DNA of 64,000 nucleotides from Roseateles oligotrophus (GCF_014204525.1 NZ_JACHLP010000003.1:481270-545269); one strand, 5' to 3'. Positions 48,410 to 58,469 are shown, numbered from the stretch's first letter. The notes: generated from the sequence alone by a model not told the origin. Made by a program: numbers and translations.

Positions 48410-49818
48410 GCCCGGCGTTCGGCCTGAAGCCGCTGGCCCTGCTGCTCGCCGCGGCGCTGGCGGCCGGCGCTGGCGCCGCGGAAATGCCGCCAGGCGCCCG
48501 CCTCAGCTGGGACGAGGCGCTGCAACGCCTGCAGCAGGGTTCCGAGCAATTGGGCGGCGCACGCGCGCAGCTGGCCCAGCGCCAGGCCCAGGCCGAGGGC
48601 ATTGCCAATCTGGGCGGGCCGGTCGTCAGCGTGTTTGGCCTGGCGTACAGCTACAAGGCCAGCCTGGACCTCAATCTGGACCCGCTCAACCAGGGCCTGG
48701 GCAGCGTCATCGGCATGCTGCCGCCCTCCATCATCGGCGCCCTGCCTGCCCTGCCCCAGCTGCCCGCCAGCTACACGCTGGAGCGCAGCCATAGCAATCA
48801 AACCGCCATCCTCAACGCCATCTGGCCCATTTATGTGGGCGGCGCGGCGGATGCGGCGCGCGCCCTGTCCAAGGCCCAGGGCGACGAGGCCCAGGCCGAT
48901 CTGGGCCAAGTGGAAGACGAGGCCGTGGGCCTGCTGGCCCAGCGCTATTTCCAGACCCAGCTGGCCCGCCGCGCCGCCGATCTGCGCGAGGCCGTGGCCG
49001 GTGGCGTGGCCGAACACGATGCGGCGGTGGAGAAGATGCTCAAGGCCGGCGTGGTCTCGCAGCTGGAGCGCCTGCAGGCCCGCGCCGCGCTGGAAGATGC
49101 CCGCCACCAGGCCCGCAAGGCCCGCAGCGATGCGGAGCTGGCCGCCCTGGCGCTGGCGCGCAGCGTCAAGCTGGACGGCGCTGCCCCGCTGCCCAGCACG
49201 CCGCTGGCCCTCAGCAGCCAGGCCTTGCCGCCGCTGGCCGAATTCATCAGCGAGGCCCTGGCCCAGCACCCCGGCCTGGCCAAGGTGGCGGCCAAGCGCA
49301 GCCAGGCCGAGCAGCTCAAGGCGGCCGGCAAGGCCCTCAACAAGCCCCAGGTCTTCGCCTTCGGCCAGAGCAACTTGACGCACAACCGCGACTGGGTGGC
49401 CGGCCTGGGTGTGCGCGTCAATCTCTGGGATTCGCTGGACCACGCGGCGCTGGACCGGGCCCATGCCAGCCAGATCGCGCAGGTGGACGCGGCCGATGCC
49501 CAGGCCCGCAGCGACATCGCCCTGCTGGTGGAGAAGCAATGGCGCAGCGCCGAGCGCGCACGCGAGCAATACCTGAGCCTGGCCACGCAGGACGAGCTGG
49601 GCCGCGAGCTGCTGCGCCTGCGCCAGGCCGGCCTGCGTCAGGGCACGAGCACGGCGCTGGACCTGATAGACGCCGAGCTCAATCTGGCCAAGCTGCGCAC
49701 CGAGCGCGCCCAGGTGGCTTACGACTATGTGATGGCCTTGACCGGCCTGCTGCAGGCCAGCGGCCAGATCCATCGCCTGGGTGAATACCTGGCGCGGGCG
49801 GATCTGCGGGTCGAATGA
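48406..49818 (+). CDS. TolC-type outer-membrane efflux channel
   Basis: The 470-residue protein has a signal peptide ([16 protein letters not shown]) and two long coiled-coil halves as in TolC-like channels: [65 protein letters not shown] and [20 protein letters not shown], the last being typical of the family. It begins inside the dps stop codon (ATGA) and is followed by an HlyD-type adaptor, so it is the outer-membrane exit duct of an exporter. Confidence 0.9.
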   Translation: MSPAFGLKPLALLLAAALAAGAGAAEMPPGARLSWDEALQRLQQGSEQLGGARAQLAQRQAQAEGIANLGGPVVSVFGLAYSYKASLDLNLDPLNQGLGSVIGMLPPSIIGALPALPQLPASYTLERSHSNQTAILNAIWPIYVGGAADAARALSKAQGDEAQADLGQVEDEAVGLLAQRYFQTQLARRAADLREAVAGGVAEHDAAVEKMLKAGVVSQLERLQARAALEDARHQARKARSDAELAALALARSVKLDGAAPLPSTPLALSSQALPPLAEFISEALAQHPGLAKVAAKRSQAEQLKAAGKALNKPQVFAFGQSNLTHNRDWVAGLGVRVNLWDSLDHAALDRAHASQIAQVDAADAQARSDIALLVEKQWRSAERAREQYLSLATQDELGRELLRLRQAGLRQGTSTALDLIDAELNLAKLRTERAQVAYDYVMALTGLLQASGQIHRLGEYLARADLRVE

Positions 49819-49835
49819 AGGCGAGGACAGAACCC

Positions 49836-50813
49836 ATGAAAAAAGCAAGCCAGATCGTCGCCCCCGTCCTGCTGCTGGCCTTAGGCGCCTGGGGCGTCTA
49901 CGCCCTGCTGCAAGGCGGGCGCGAACCGCCCCAGCAGCTGCAAGGCATGATGGAAGCGCAGGAGACCGATATTGCTCCGAAGCTGACCGGCCGCATCGCC
50001 GAGCTGCTGGTGCACGAGGGCCAGCAAATCAGCGCTGGCACCCTGCTGCTGCGCATAGACAGCCCCGAGGTGGCGGCCAAGATGGCGCAAGCCAGCAATG
50101 CCGAGGCGGCCGCCGCGGCCCTGGCCCTGAAGGCCAGGAACGGCGCCCGGCCCGAAGAGATTCGCATGGCGCAGAGCAATTTCGAGCGCGCCCGGGTCGG
50201 CGCCGAGCTGGCCAGGAAGAGCTTCGAGCGGGTCGACAGCCTCTACAAGGACGGCCTGGTCGCCCTGCAAAAACGCGACGAGGCCGAGGCCAATTGGCGC
50301 GCCGCCCAAGGCCTGGCCGATGCCGCCAAAGCCCAGGCCGAGATGGCCCGCGCCGGTGCCCGCAGCGAGGACAAGGCCGCCGCCGCCGCCCAAGCCGCCC
50401 AGGTGGCCGGCGTGGTGCAGGAGGTGGAAAGCGCCCGCGCCGAGACCGAGCTGAAGAGCCCGGTGGCCGGCGAGGTGGCCAAGCTGCTGGCCAAGCGGGG
50501 CGAGCTCTCGCCCGCCGGCGTGCCGGTGCTGACGGTGGTGGACCTGCAGAACCAATGGGCTTTGTTCAATGTGCGCGAAGACCAGCTGAGCCGCTTTGCC
50601 ATCGGCAAGGAGTTCGAAGCCAGGCTGCCCGCGCTGGACAATCGCCGCGTGCGCTTCAAGGTCACGGCCAGCCAGGCCCTGCCTGACTTCGCCACCTGGC
50701 GCGCCACCCGCTCCAACCAGGGCTATGACCTGCGCACGTTCGAGATCAAGGCCAGGCCGCTGCAGGCCATTGCCGAGGCCAGGCCCGGCATGAGCGTCCT
50801 GGTCAATCCATAA
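49836..50813 (+). CDS. HlyD-family membrane fusion (adaptor) protein
   Basis: The 325-residue protein has one N-terminal membrane anchor (IVAPVLLLALGAWGVYALL), a lipoyl/barrel-sandwich domain (MMEAQETDIAPKLTGRIAEL, LRIDSPEV), a helical hairpin rich in alanine and glutamate (about 90-200), and a beta-barrel (AETELKSPVAGEVAKLLAKRGELSPAG). The adaptor bridges inner-membrane permeases and TolC. ATG 49836 has GAGGAC upstream; an ATG at 49815 overlapping the tolC stop is possible. Confidence 0.92.
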   Translation: MKKASQIVAPVLLLALGAWGVYALLQGGREPPQQLQGMMEAQETDIAPKLTGRIAELLVHEGQQISAGTLLLRIDSPEVAAKMAQASNAEAAAAALALKARNGARPEEIRMAQSNFERARVGAELARKSFERVDSLYKDGLVALQKRDEAEANWRAAQGLADAAKAQAEMARAGARSEDKAAAAAQAAQVAGVVQEVESARAETELKSPVAGEVAKLLAKRGELSPAGVPVLTVVDLQNQWALFNVREDQLSRFAIGKEFEARLPALDNRRVRFKVTASQALPDFATWRATRSNQGYDLRTFEIKARPLQAIAEARPGMSVLVNP

Positions 50814-50820
50814 GCCTGCC

Positions 50821-51987
50821 GTGAAACCTTGGCGTGATGGCCTGCGGCGCGAGCTGCACCTGCTGTGGCAGCGGCCCTTCGATCTGGCCATGCTGAGCTG
50901 GCTGCCGCTGCTGCTGGGCTTGATGATGATCTGGAGCTTTGCGGCCGGCCTGCCCACCCGCCTGCCCATCGGCGTGCTGGACGGCGACCACAGTGGGCTC
51001 TCGCGCCAGCTGCAACGCATGCTGGATGCCGCCCCAGGTCTGCGCATCGCCGCCCAGTACGGCGACGAGCAGGCCTTGCAGCGCAGCCTGCGGGCCGGCG
51101 AGGTCTATGCCGCGCTGATCATCCCGCCCGAGCTGGCACGCGACATCAAGCACGGCCAGGCCGGCCAACTCGCCCTGCTGCATAACGCGCAATTCGCCAC
51201 CCACTCCGGCCTGATCCAGAAAGAGGTCAGAACCGTGGTGGGCACCTTGTCGGCCGGCATTGAGCTGACGGCACGCAACAAGCGCGGCCAGAGCCCGCAG
51301 GCCGCCAGGCAAGCGTTTGAACCGCTGCGGGCCAGTCTGGGCGCGCTCTACAACGGCGCGCTCAATTACCAGCAGTTCCTGGCCACCGCCCTGATCCCGG
51401 CCCTGCTGCATCTGCTGGCCATGGTGGCCGGCGGCTGGACGGTGGGCCGCGAGCTGCGCGATGCCACGGCCCCCGACTGGCTGGCGGCCAGCCAGGGCCA
51501 GGCCCTGCCCGCCCTGCTGACCAAGCTGCTGCCGGCCTGGGTGCTGCTGAACGCCGTCAACCTGGTGTTCTGGCTGATCTTCGCCCGCCTGGGCCTGCTG
51601 CCCGAGGGCGGGCTGGCGCCGCTGCTGGCCCTGCATGGCCTGATGCTGGCGCTCTATCTCGCGCTGGGCGCGGCCATCGCGCTGGCCGGCCGCTCGCTGC
51701 GCCTGGCGCTGTCGGCGGCGGGCTTCATCACCGCGCCGGCCTTTGCTTTTTCCGGCCTGGCCTTCCCGCTGATGGCCATGCCCGAAGGCGCCCGCCTCTG
51801 GGCCCAGGCCCTGCCCTTCACCTGGGTTCTGCAGGGCCAGCTGGGCTTGCTGCAGATGGGCCAGGGCCTGGCCTCCTTGCTGCCCCTGCTGGGCGGCCTG
51901 CTGCTGGCCACCCTGGGCTTGCTGGCGGCCGGCTGGGCCTTGGCGCCAGGGGTGGCGCTCGATCCCAAGAGCTGGGGGCGGCGTTGA
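50821..51987 (+). CDS. ABC-2 type permease (YhhJ/YbhS-like), first of two
   Basis: The 388-residue protein has an N-terminal membrane helix (LAMLSWLPLLLGLMMIWSF), a large periplasmic domain (about 45-180) with the IGVLDGDHSGLSRQLQRML pattern, and about five C-terminal helices. This layout is that of ABC-2 exporter subunits of the YhhJ/YbhR/YbhS kind. GTG start at 50821, 7 bases after the HlyD gene. Its stop overlaps the ATG of the second permease (TGATG). Confidence 0.87.
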   Translation: MKPWRDGLRRELHLLWQRPFDLAMLSWLPLLLGLMMIWSFAAGLPTRLPIGVLDGDHSGLSRQLQRMLDAAPGLRIAAQYGDEQALQRSLRAGEVYAALIIPPELARDIKHGQAGQLALLHNAQFATHSGLIQKEVRTVVGTLSAGIELTARNKRGQSPQAARQAFEPLRASLGALYNGALNYQQFLATALIPALLHLLAMVAGGWTVGRELRDATAPDWLAASQGQALPALLTKLLPAWVLLNAVNLVFWLIFARLGLLPEGGLAPLLALHGLMLALYLALGAAIALAGRSLRLALSAAGFITAPAFAFSGLAFPLMAMPEGARLWAQALPFTWVLQGQLGLLQMGQGLASLLPLLGGLLLATLGLLAAGWALAPGVALDPKSWGRR

Positions 51988-53171
51988 TGGCCGCGCAGCC
52001 ACTCTCCTGGCTGGGCTGGCTGCGCGCCACGCTGGCAAGCGCCCTGCGCGACCAGGGCGCCCTGCTGATGCTGGTGGCCGCGCCCATCATCTATTCCTTT
52101 TTCTACCCCTGGCCCTATGCCACCCAGGCCTTGCAGCGGGTGCCGGTGGCCATCGTGGACCAGGACCACAGCAATCTGAGCCGGCAAATCATCCGCTTCG
52201 CCCAGGCCAGCCCGCGCCTGCAGCTGCGCCTGGTCAGCGGCGACGAGGCCGAGGTGCAGGCCTTGATGGCAGGGCGCGAGATCGAGGGCTATCTGCTCCT
52301 GCCGCCCCAGCTCAAGCGCGATGTGGCGCGCGGCCAGGGCGTGGTGCTGCCGGTGCTGGCCAATGGTGCTTATTTCTTGACCAATAAGGTGGTGCTCAGC
52401 GGCTTTGGCGAGGTGCTGGGCACGGTCTCGGCCGGGGTAGAGCTCAAGCAGCTGCAGGCCCGCGGCCAGCCGCCCCTGCAGGCCGCGCAAAGCCGCAGCC
52501 CGCTGAATCTGCGGCTGCTACCGCTCTACAACCTCAGCGAGGGTTATGGCAGTTATGTGGTGCCGGCCGTGGCGGTGCTGATCATCCAGCAACTGCTGCT
52601 GATAGGCACGGCGCTGTGGGTGGGCACCTGGTTTGAGCAGCCCCGCACCGAAAAAAATGCCGATTCGCTGTGGGCCTGGTCGGCGCGCACGGCGGCTTTT
52701 GCCCTCTTCGGCCTGCTCTCTGCCGGCTGGTTCTTCGGCCTGACGTTCCCCTTTCTGGGCTATGCCCACGGCGGCAATCCCTTTGGCACGGCCCTGCTCT
52801 TGCTGCCGTTCTGCTGGGGCGTGGCGGCCCTGGGCGTGGCCCTGGGCGCCCTCTTCGCCGACCGCGAGCGGGCCATGCAAGCCCTGCTCTGCACCTCCTT
52901 GCCGATCGCCTTTCTGGCCGGCTTCTCCTGGCCGCGCGAATCCCTGCCGGCCGCCTTGCAGACCTTGGGCGAGGCGATTCCCGCCGTCATCGGCATCCAG
53001 GCCTTTGTGCGCCTGAACCAGATGGGTGCTCCGCTGGAAGGCGTTGCCTCCTACGGCTGGGCCCTGCTGGCCCAGGCCCTGGGCTTCAGCCTGCTGGCGG
53101 CCTGGGCCGTGGGCCGGCGGAGCAAGGCGGCCACCCTCAGCCGCGCTCGGCAGGCCCCGAAAGCGCCTTAA
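51987..53171 (+). CDS. ABC-2 type permease, second of two
   Basis: The 394-residue protein repeats the first permease's layout: membrane helix near LLMLVAAPIIYSFFYPWPYA, periplasmic domain with VAIVDQDHSNLSRQIIRFAQ, and C-terminal helices (VPAVAVLIIQQLLLIGTALW, FALFGLLSAGWFFGLTF, GVAALGVALGALFA). The two probably form a heterodimer. ATG 51987 overlaps the preceding stop by one base. No ATP-binding protein gene follows; the next gene is a TonB receptor 448 bases on. Confidence 0.87.
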   Translation: MAAQPLSWLGWLRATLASALRDQGALLMLVAAPIIYSFFYPWPYATQALQRVPVAIVDQDHSNLSRQIIRFAQASPRLQLRLVSGDEAEVQALMAGREIEGYLLLPPQLKRDVARGQGVVLPVLANGAYFLTNKVVLSGFGEVLGTVSAGVELKQLQARGQPPLQAAQSRSPLNLRLLPLYNLSEGYGSYVVPAVAVLIIQQLLLIGTALWVGTWFEQPRTEKNADSLWAWSARTAAFALFGLLSAGWFFGLTFPFLGYAHGGNPFGTALLLLPFCWGVAALGVALGALFADRERAMQALLCTSLPIAFLAGFSWPRESLPAALQTLGEAIPAVIGIQAFVRLNQMGAPLEGVASYGWALLAQALGFSLLAAWAVGRRSKAATLSRARQAPKAP

Positions 53172-53619
53172 ATTTCCTCGCATCGACTGAAAAACGCAAC
53201 AGCAGGAAAGCTGCGTGCGAGGAATAAATCATCCGTGAAAACCCGATATACAAGGAATTCACAAAATTACACGCAGTTGCCATAGTGTTGAACACTCTTA
53301 CCTATGGCTTGCGGAATTTGCCGCAGAAAACAAGCGTTTGCAGCCCGTCTACCTCAGTAGTTACCCTTAAAACGCGCGGGAACCCGGGTCTTAGTCTTGC
53401 GCCTCGCAGCTCCGCGCAGCAAAGCGCCGAACAGTCCAGCTGAGGCCAGCGGATTCGCCCCAACTTGCGCCAGACATGGTGACAAAAGGGCAGGGACCCC
53501 CCTTCCAGAATTCGATCCACAGCCATGCCCAGATCGGTGCGCATGAACTGCATTTCCTCATCGTTTTCTGAGTTTTTTACACGTCTACTCCTCGTAGACA
53601 GTGTTCTAGAGGTTCCCTA
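53172..53619. other. Long intergenic region before the second TonB receptor, 448 bp
   Basis: No protein gene is supported; an 83-codon frame on the minus strand (53302-53553) has no ribosome site or known pattern. The first 130 bases are lower in GC. A perfect palindrome lies at 53284-53296 and a GTCTAC-TCCTC-GTAGAC hairpin at 53583-53599, just before the AGAGG ribosome site. The region probably holds the receptor's promoter and a regulated leader. Confidence 0.6.
53284..53296. promoter_or_regulatory. Operator-like perfect palindrome
   Basis: AGTGTT and AACACT flank a single G, making a perfect 13-bp palindrome. It lies 324 bases before the receptor start; a TTGCCA that could be a -35 box is 2 bases upstream of it. 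Regulator unknown. Confidence 0.35.
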
Positions 53620-56463
53620 ATGTCTCGTACTTTCAAGCGCCAGTCTCCCCAGATCCTGACTGGCATTGCATTCGCAAGCGCCTTGACTTGCTCCACCGTT
53701 TTCGCCGCCGAACCGCAATCGCTGGAGCGCGTTGAAATCATCGGCAGCCACATCAAGCGCATCGACGCTGAAGGTGCTTCGCCGGTGGCCGTGTTCCGCC
53801 GTGAAGACATCTCCAAGAGCGGCGTGGCGACCGTGCGCCAGCTGGTTGAGCAACTGGCGGCAAGCACCGGCAGCCTGAGCGATCTAGGCGGCGGCAATAG
53901 CTTCGCCGGTGGCGCGTCTTCGGTGTCTCTGCGCAGCCTGGGCAAGCAATCCACCTTGGTGCTGATGAACTTTCGCCGCGTCGCGAGCTACCCGCTAGCC
54001 GACTACAACCAGACCTTTACCAACATCGACTCCCTGCCCCTGGAGGCCATCGAGCGCGTCGAGGTGCTGAAGAGTGGTGGCTCCTCCGTCTACGGTTCGG
54101 ATGCTGTCGCCGGCGTGATCAACATCGTCACCCGCCGTGACTTCCAAGGCCTGATCGCCAAGGTCAATCGCGAAGCCTCGCTGCTGAACAGCCAGTTCAA
54201 CGACAAAAGCCTGACCCTGACCGGTGGCTACGGCGACTTGACACGCGACCGCTTCAATGTGCTGGCCAATGTGGATCTGTACAAGCGCAACTCCGTGATG
54301 TGGAGCGAGGTGCTGGATGACAGCAACCCCGCCTACGCAGCCTTCTCGACCGGCTTTGGCACACCCTCGACCTACGCCTACCCCGGCAATGTCATGAGCA
54401 AGGGCAGCAATGGCAAGAACGCACTCAAGCCTTTGGCGGGTTGCGCGGATGCCAATTTGATCGGTGGCCTGTGCCAGTACAACCGCTACGAGCGATTCGA
54501 AGCCACCCCCAAGGCCGATCGCGTGACCGCCTTGGTTTCGGGCAAGCTGCTGATCAATGAAGACCTGCAAGCCTATTCGGAGCTGCTGTTCTCCCGCACC
54601 AAGACCGGTTACGAAAGCGCCTACAACGCCTACGGCTCGGCTTTGGGCACCACCGTCTGGGGTGACCCCATCACCAACGGCCTGAAGAGCTTCACCAACC
54701 GCGGCCTGCCTGCCGAGCATCCCCTGAACAACACGGGTGTCGAAGCCGACTTCCGCTATCGCTTTGTCGATTCCGACGCGCACAAGCGGGTCAAGACCGA
54801 CCAGTACCGCGTGTTGGCGGGCGTGAAAGGCGTCTGGGGTAACTTCGACTGGGACACCGCCGTCGGCGCCATGGGCGGCAAGACCAAGGCAGATCAGCGA
54901 GGTTCTTTCAGCGAGAAGGGCTTCAAGGAGGTCATTGGCGACTACACCAAGGCCCAACTGGACGCTGATTTCTTCAACAAGAGCAATGGCTACAAGATCG
55001 GTCAGAGCAACTCGGCCGATGTGCTGGCCAAGCTGTTCCCGATCTTCGGCTACGAGGCCGAGATCAAACAGTTCTTCTTGGACGGCAAGCTGACCGGCGA
55101 GTACGGCAGCCTGCCGGCCGGCGCCATCAACGTGGCCACGGGCTTTGAGGTCCGCCGCGAAGAAGTGCAGATCACGCCTACCGGCGGTCTGGAGCGTGGC
55201 GACATCGTCGGCTACGGCTCGGTGCGTTCAAACGCTTCGCGCAACTACGGCGCAGTATTTGTCGAGGGCAACCTCCCCATCGTCAAGAACCTGGAACTGC
55301 AGACTGCGGGCCGTGTGGACAAATTCCCCGGCTTCGGCGCGCACTTCTCGCCCAAGCTGGCACTGCGCTTCCAGCCGAGCAAGGAACTGCTGTTCCGCGG
55401 CACGCTGGAGACTGGCTTCCGTGCTCCAAACCTGACCGAAAACGCCCCTTCGACCAAGTTTGCCTTCAGCAACGGCATCAGCGATCCCAAGCGCTGCAAC
55501 CAAGCTTCTGCCTACGCCAAGGACCTAAAGGCTCAGGCTGCGGCGCTGCCCGCGGGCAACCCGGACAAGCAACTCCTGACGGCACAAGCGGACAATGTGC
55601 TGGACGAGTGCTCCCGTGGCGTTGCAAGCATCGTGTCCTACAACCCTTCGCTGAAGCCTGAAACCAGCCGCACCGGGACCCTCGGTTTAGCCTTCTCGCC
55701 GGTCAAGGACCTGAGTGCCACCATCGACTACTGGCGCATCGAACGCAAGGACGAGATCGGTCTGAAGAGCGTCAACGACCTGCTCAATATCGAAGACACA
55801 CTGGACGCGGGCGTCATTGGTCGTAGCGATCTGGCTGCAGACCAATTCTTCGACGCGGCTGCGCGCGCCAAGTACGGCGTGACTGCGGGCCGCCTGCAGT
55901 CGGTGACCTCGACCTTCGAGAATCTGTTCCGCACCAAGACTTCCGGCTGGGATGTCACCGTCAAGGGTCAACTGGCCACCGAAGTGGGCCGGTTCGGCGC
56001 CGATCTGGATCTGACCTACACCACCGACCTCTACTACTGGAGCGCCGCTCGCAAGGGCTATGGCGACAATATGGCGGGCCGCTACGGCACGCCGCGCTGG
56101 AAGTCCAAGCTGACCCTGAGCCACAGCATGGGTCCGGTGGCTCAGGCACTGACCTTCCACTACCAGACCAGCACAACGCTGAACGGCGATTTCAACGCCC
56201 CGGCCTGGACTCAGGAGGACTGCGCAAAGACCAAGAATCTGAGCGCTGAGCAATGCCGTTATGGTGCCTACTCGCGCCTGGACTACAACGTCAGCTACAG
56301 CCCGATCAAGGCTCTGAAGCTGAGCGCCAACGTCCGCAATCTCCTGGGCACCCGTGCCCCGGTGGACTACCGAGGCTTTGGCGTCGGCGGCGTGATTCCC
56401 CCGGACCGTGAAGACGTGCAAGGCCGCATGCTGCGCCTGGGTGCGGAGTACACCTTCTGGTGA
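53620..56463 (+). CDS. TonB-dependent outer-membrane receptor
   Basis: The 947-residue protein has a signal peptide (FASALTCSTVFA-AE), a plug domain (LERVEIIGSHIKRI, DISKSGVATVRQLVEQL, VSLRSLGKQSTLVLMNFRR, VEVLKSGGSSVYGSDAVAGV; about 35-190) and a 22-strand-type barrel that ends in LRLGAEYTFW. In the plug, LNGRR of most relatives is MNFRR here. It is not closely similar to the first receptor in the barrel. Codon use is slightly less GC-biased than neighbours. Ligand unknown; the adjacent OPT peptide transporter is convergent, which is only weak evidence for a peptide substrate. Confidence 0.92.
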   Translation: MSRTFKRQSPQILTGIAFASALTCSTVFAAEPQSLERVEIIGSHIKRIDAEGASPVAVFRREDISKSGVATVRQLVEQLAASTGSLSDLGGGNSFAGGASSVSLRSLGKQSTLVLMNFRRVASYPLADYNQTFTNIDSLPLEAIERVEVLKSGGSSVYGSDAVAGVINIVTRRDFQGLIAKVNREASLLNSQFNDKSLTLTGGYGDLTRDRFNVLANVDLYKRNSVMWSEVLDDSNPAYAAFSTGFGTPSTYAYPGNVMSKGSNGKNALKPLAGCADANLIGGLCQYNRYERFEATPKADRVTALVSGKLLINEDLQAYSELLFSRTKTGYESAYNAYGSALGTTVWGDPITNGLKSFTNRGLPAEHPLNNTGVEADFRYRFVDSDAHKRVKTDQYRVLAGVKGVWGNFDWDTAVGAMGGKTKADQRGSFSEKGFKEVIGDYTKAQLDADFFNKSNGYKIGQSNSADVLAKLFPIFGYEAEIKQFFLDGKLTGEYGSLPAGAINVATGFEVRREEVQITPTGGLERGDIVGYGSVRSNASRNYGAVFVEGNLPIVKNLELQTAGRVDKFPGFGAHFSPKLALRFQPSKELLFRGTLETGFRAPNLTENAPSTKFAFSNGISDPKRCNQASAYAKDLKAQAAALPAGNPDKQLLTAQADNVLDECSRGVASIVSYNPSLKPETSRTGTLGLAFSPVKDLSATIDYWRIERKDEIGLKSVNDLLNIEDTLDAGVIGRSDLAADQFFDAAARAKYGVTAGRLQSVTSTFENLFRTKTSGWDVTVKGQLATEVGRFGADLDLTYTTDLYYWSAARKGYGDNMAGRYGTPRWKSKLTLSHSMGPVAQALTFHYQTSTTLNGDFNAPAWTQEDCAKTKNLSAEQCRYGAYSRLDYNVSYSPIKALKLSANVRNLLGTRAPVDYRGFGVGGVIPPDREDVQGRMLRLGAEYTFW

Positions 56464-56484
56464 TCTGAAGCAAGCGGCGATCCG

Positions 56485-56514
56485 AGGCGTCGAACTCTAT
56501 CGAGTTCGACGCCT
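56485..56514 (+). terminator. Long perfect hairpin after the TonB receptor
   Basis: Thirteen bases (56485-56497, AGGCGTCGAACTC) pair perfectly with 56502-56514 around a TATC loop, 21 bases after the stop. There is no T run, so it may stabilise the transcript end; a second hairpin with a T run follows. Confidence 0.5.
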
Positions 56515-56542
56515 GCAGGAGCAGCACGTGAAACAAGAATGA

Positions 56543-56567
56543 AGCCGATGCCTGCCGGCTTTTTTTC
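56543..56567 (+). terminator. Rho-independent terminator after the TonB receptor
   Basis: AGCCG (56543-56547) pairs with CGGCT (56556-56560) and is followed by a run of eight T. The stem is short but the T run is long. Confidence 0.65.
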
Positions 56568-56585
56568 ATTGAGCCTGACCTTCCC

Positions 56586-58412
56586 TCAAAACAGCGCAGC
56601 CAGCCCCGCCAAGCCCAGGCCCAGGGCGGCCAGGGCATCGCCCGCGATCAGGCCGCCGCCCACCAGGGAGGTGCTGCTCATATCCTCGGGCAGATCCTTG
56701 CCCGCAGGCTCGGCCCTGGGCCGCAAGCTGTTGATCAGGCTGGACGCAATACCGCCGGCCGCAAACCAGGCCGAGGTGGGCAGATTGACGAAGCCGCCAA
56801 AGGAAGAGGCGTAGGGGCTGGGCAGCAGCAAGGCGTCGAGGCAGAAATCGGCGACGAAACCCTTGCGTCCGCTGCGGGCAAAGCGCTGGTAGCCCGCATG
56901 CTGCTTGATCAGCTTGCGCAGCAACTCGCTGACAAAGCCTATGCCCACACCGACCAGAATGGCCGTGGTCTGGAAGGCCTTGGGCTCGGTCAGGCTGCGC
57001 AGCACGCCGACGAATTTATAAGTCATGGCCGAGGTCCATTGCGCCGGCGCCTCGCTGGCCGGCATGGCGGTCTGATCCAGCTTGAGCACCGGATACGCCG
57101 TCATGAAGAGCTGGGCGACCAGCACCGCCAGCACCGCGCCCAGCAGCAGGCCGGCCACCTGGAAGCGGAACTGCAGCGTGCGGTTGGAACCCAGGCGCCA
57201 GCCGGTCGAGCGGTCCTGCTGCATATCGCCGGCCACGCTGCTGGAGACAAACACCACCATGGCCGCCATCAGGCCCAGCAAGGGATCTTTGAGCCCCACG
57301 CCGGCCAGGATCAGCACCGTCACCACAAAAGCCGAGGAGATGGGGTTCTGGTCGGTCAGCCCCACCGAGATGCCGTTGACGAGGGCGAACACATAGACCA
57401 GGCCGACCACCAGCACCATATAGCCCAGCGGTTCATCGAAGAAGCTCATGCCGGCCGCAATGGTGGCCAGCGTCCACACGCCCACCCAGGCCAGCAGGCG
57501 CGGCATGCTGGCGCGCGGGCCGCCGGCGCGGCCCAGCTGCTCGGCCGGCACATGCGCGGCCTCGGCCGCGGGGACCGCGCGCAGGCGATGCACGGCGCGC
57601 CAGAGAATCAGGGCCAGGTCGATGAGGGCCGCGCCCAGAATCATGCCCAAGGCGATCAGGAAGGCGATCTTGCGGAAAGGCTCATCCGGCTGCAGCCAGC
57701 CTATGCCGATGAAATAAGGCGTCAGGGCCCAGAACAGCAGGCCGCCGGTCAGCGCCGGGATACCGACCCGCGCCCCCACGATCAGACCGGCGCCAAAGGT
57801 GGAGGTGGACAGCTCGACCACCCCCAGCACCGCCACCTTGGCCGAGGCCCAGCCGCCGATGGCGCCTACCGCCATGCCACCGAACAGACGCGAGACCGAC
57901 TGGCGCAGCAGCACCGGGTCGGTCAGTGCGCGCAGGATGTTCGCAACCGCCAGGCCGGAGGGAAAGGTCAGCTGCATGCGCTCGACCAGGATGGGCGTGT
58001 ACAACATGCCGATGCCGGCGCCCATCATGCCTATGCAAAGCATATAGATGACCATCTGCCAGAAGGGCACGGCCGGCATGCCCATCCAGACCATGGCCTG
58101 GATCAAGGTGCTCATGGCCATCATGCCGGCCACCGAGGCGGCCGCCGTCTGGATGTAGTTGGCGCCGTGCTTGCCCTCGCTGCCATAGCCATAGGTGACC
58201 ACCGAACCCAGGATGCCGGCCAGCACCTGGCCACCGACGTAAAAGCCGATGGAGAAATTCATGAAGGCGGCCGTGATGCCGCCCAGCGGCCCCAGCAGCA
58301 GCATGCCCACGACGGCCAGCAGGGCGTAATAAGCGGCCGAACCCACGGGCGGCAGCCAGGCCCAGCGGCGGGTGTCCGGCAGAGCCGGGGCGGAGTCAGC
58401 AGAAGAGGACAT
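56586..58412 (-). CDS. OPT-family oligopeptide transporter
   Basis: The 608-residue protein has about 15 membrane helices. OPT-like features include the start YYALLAVVGMLLLGPLGGITAAF, the glycine-rich helix IGMMGAGIGMLYTPILVERMQLTFPSG with FPSGLA, and VFVSSSVAGDMQQD. Bacterial OPT proteins import peptides or metal-peptide complexes by proton coupling. It is a single gene, divergent from the DJ-1-like gene across 57 bases. The substrate cannot be told. Confidence 0.88.
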   Translation of the reverse strand: MSSSADSAPALPDTRRWAWLPPVGSAAYYALLAVVGMLLLGPLGGITAAFMNFSIGFYVGGQVLAGILGSVVTYGYGSEGKHGANYIQTAAASVAGMMAMSTLIQAMVWMGMPAVPFWQMVIYMLCIGMMGAGIGMLYTPILVERMQLTFPSGLAVANILRALTDPVLLRQSVSRLFGGMAVGAIGGWASAKVAVLGVVELSTSTFGAGLIVGARVGIPALTGGLLFWALTPYFIGIGWLQPDEPFRKIAFLIALGMILGAALIDLALILWRAVHRLRAVPAAEAAHVPAEQLGRAGGPRASMPRLLAWVGVWTLATIAAGMSFFDEPLGYMVLVVGLVYVFALVNGISVGLTDQNPISSAFVVTVLILAGVGLKDPLLGLMAAMVVFVSSSVAGDMQQDRSTGWRLGSNRTLQFRFQVAGLLLGAVLAVLVAQLFMTAYPVLKLDQTAMPASEAPAQWTSAMTYKFVGVLRSLTEPKAFQTTAILVGVGIGFVSELLRKLIKQHAGYQRFARSGRKGFVADFCLDALLLPSPYASSFGGFVNLPTSAWFAAGGIASSLINSLRPRAEPAGKDLPEDMSSTSLVGGGLIAGDALAALGLGLAGLAALF

Positions 58413-58469
58413 GCGGCGCAGGAATGGCTAGGATGGGCCGCACTGTAGACCTCAGCCGGATCCGCCCCC

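Noticed and set aside
53302..53553. 83-codon frame on the minus strand before the second TonB receptor
   Set aside because: No ribosome site or known pattern; more likely leader or regulatory DNA.
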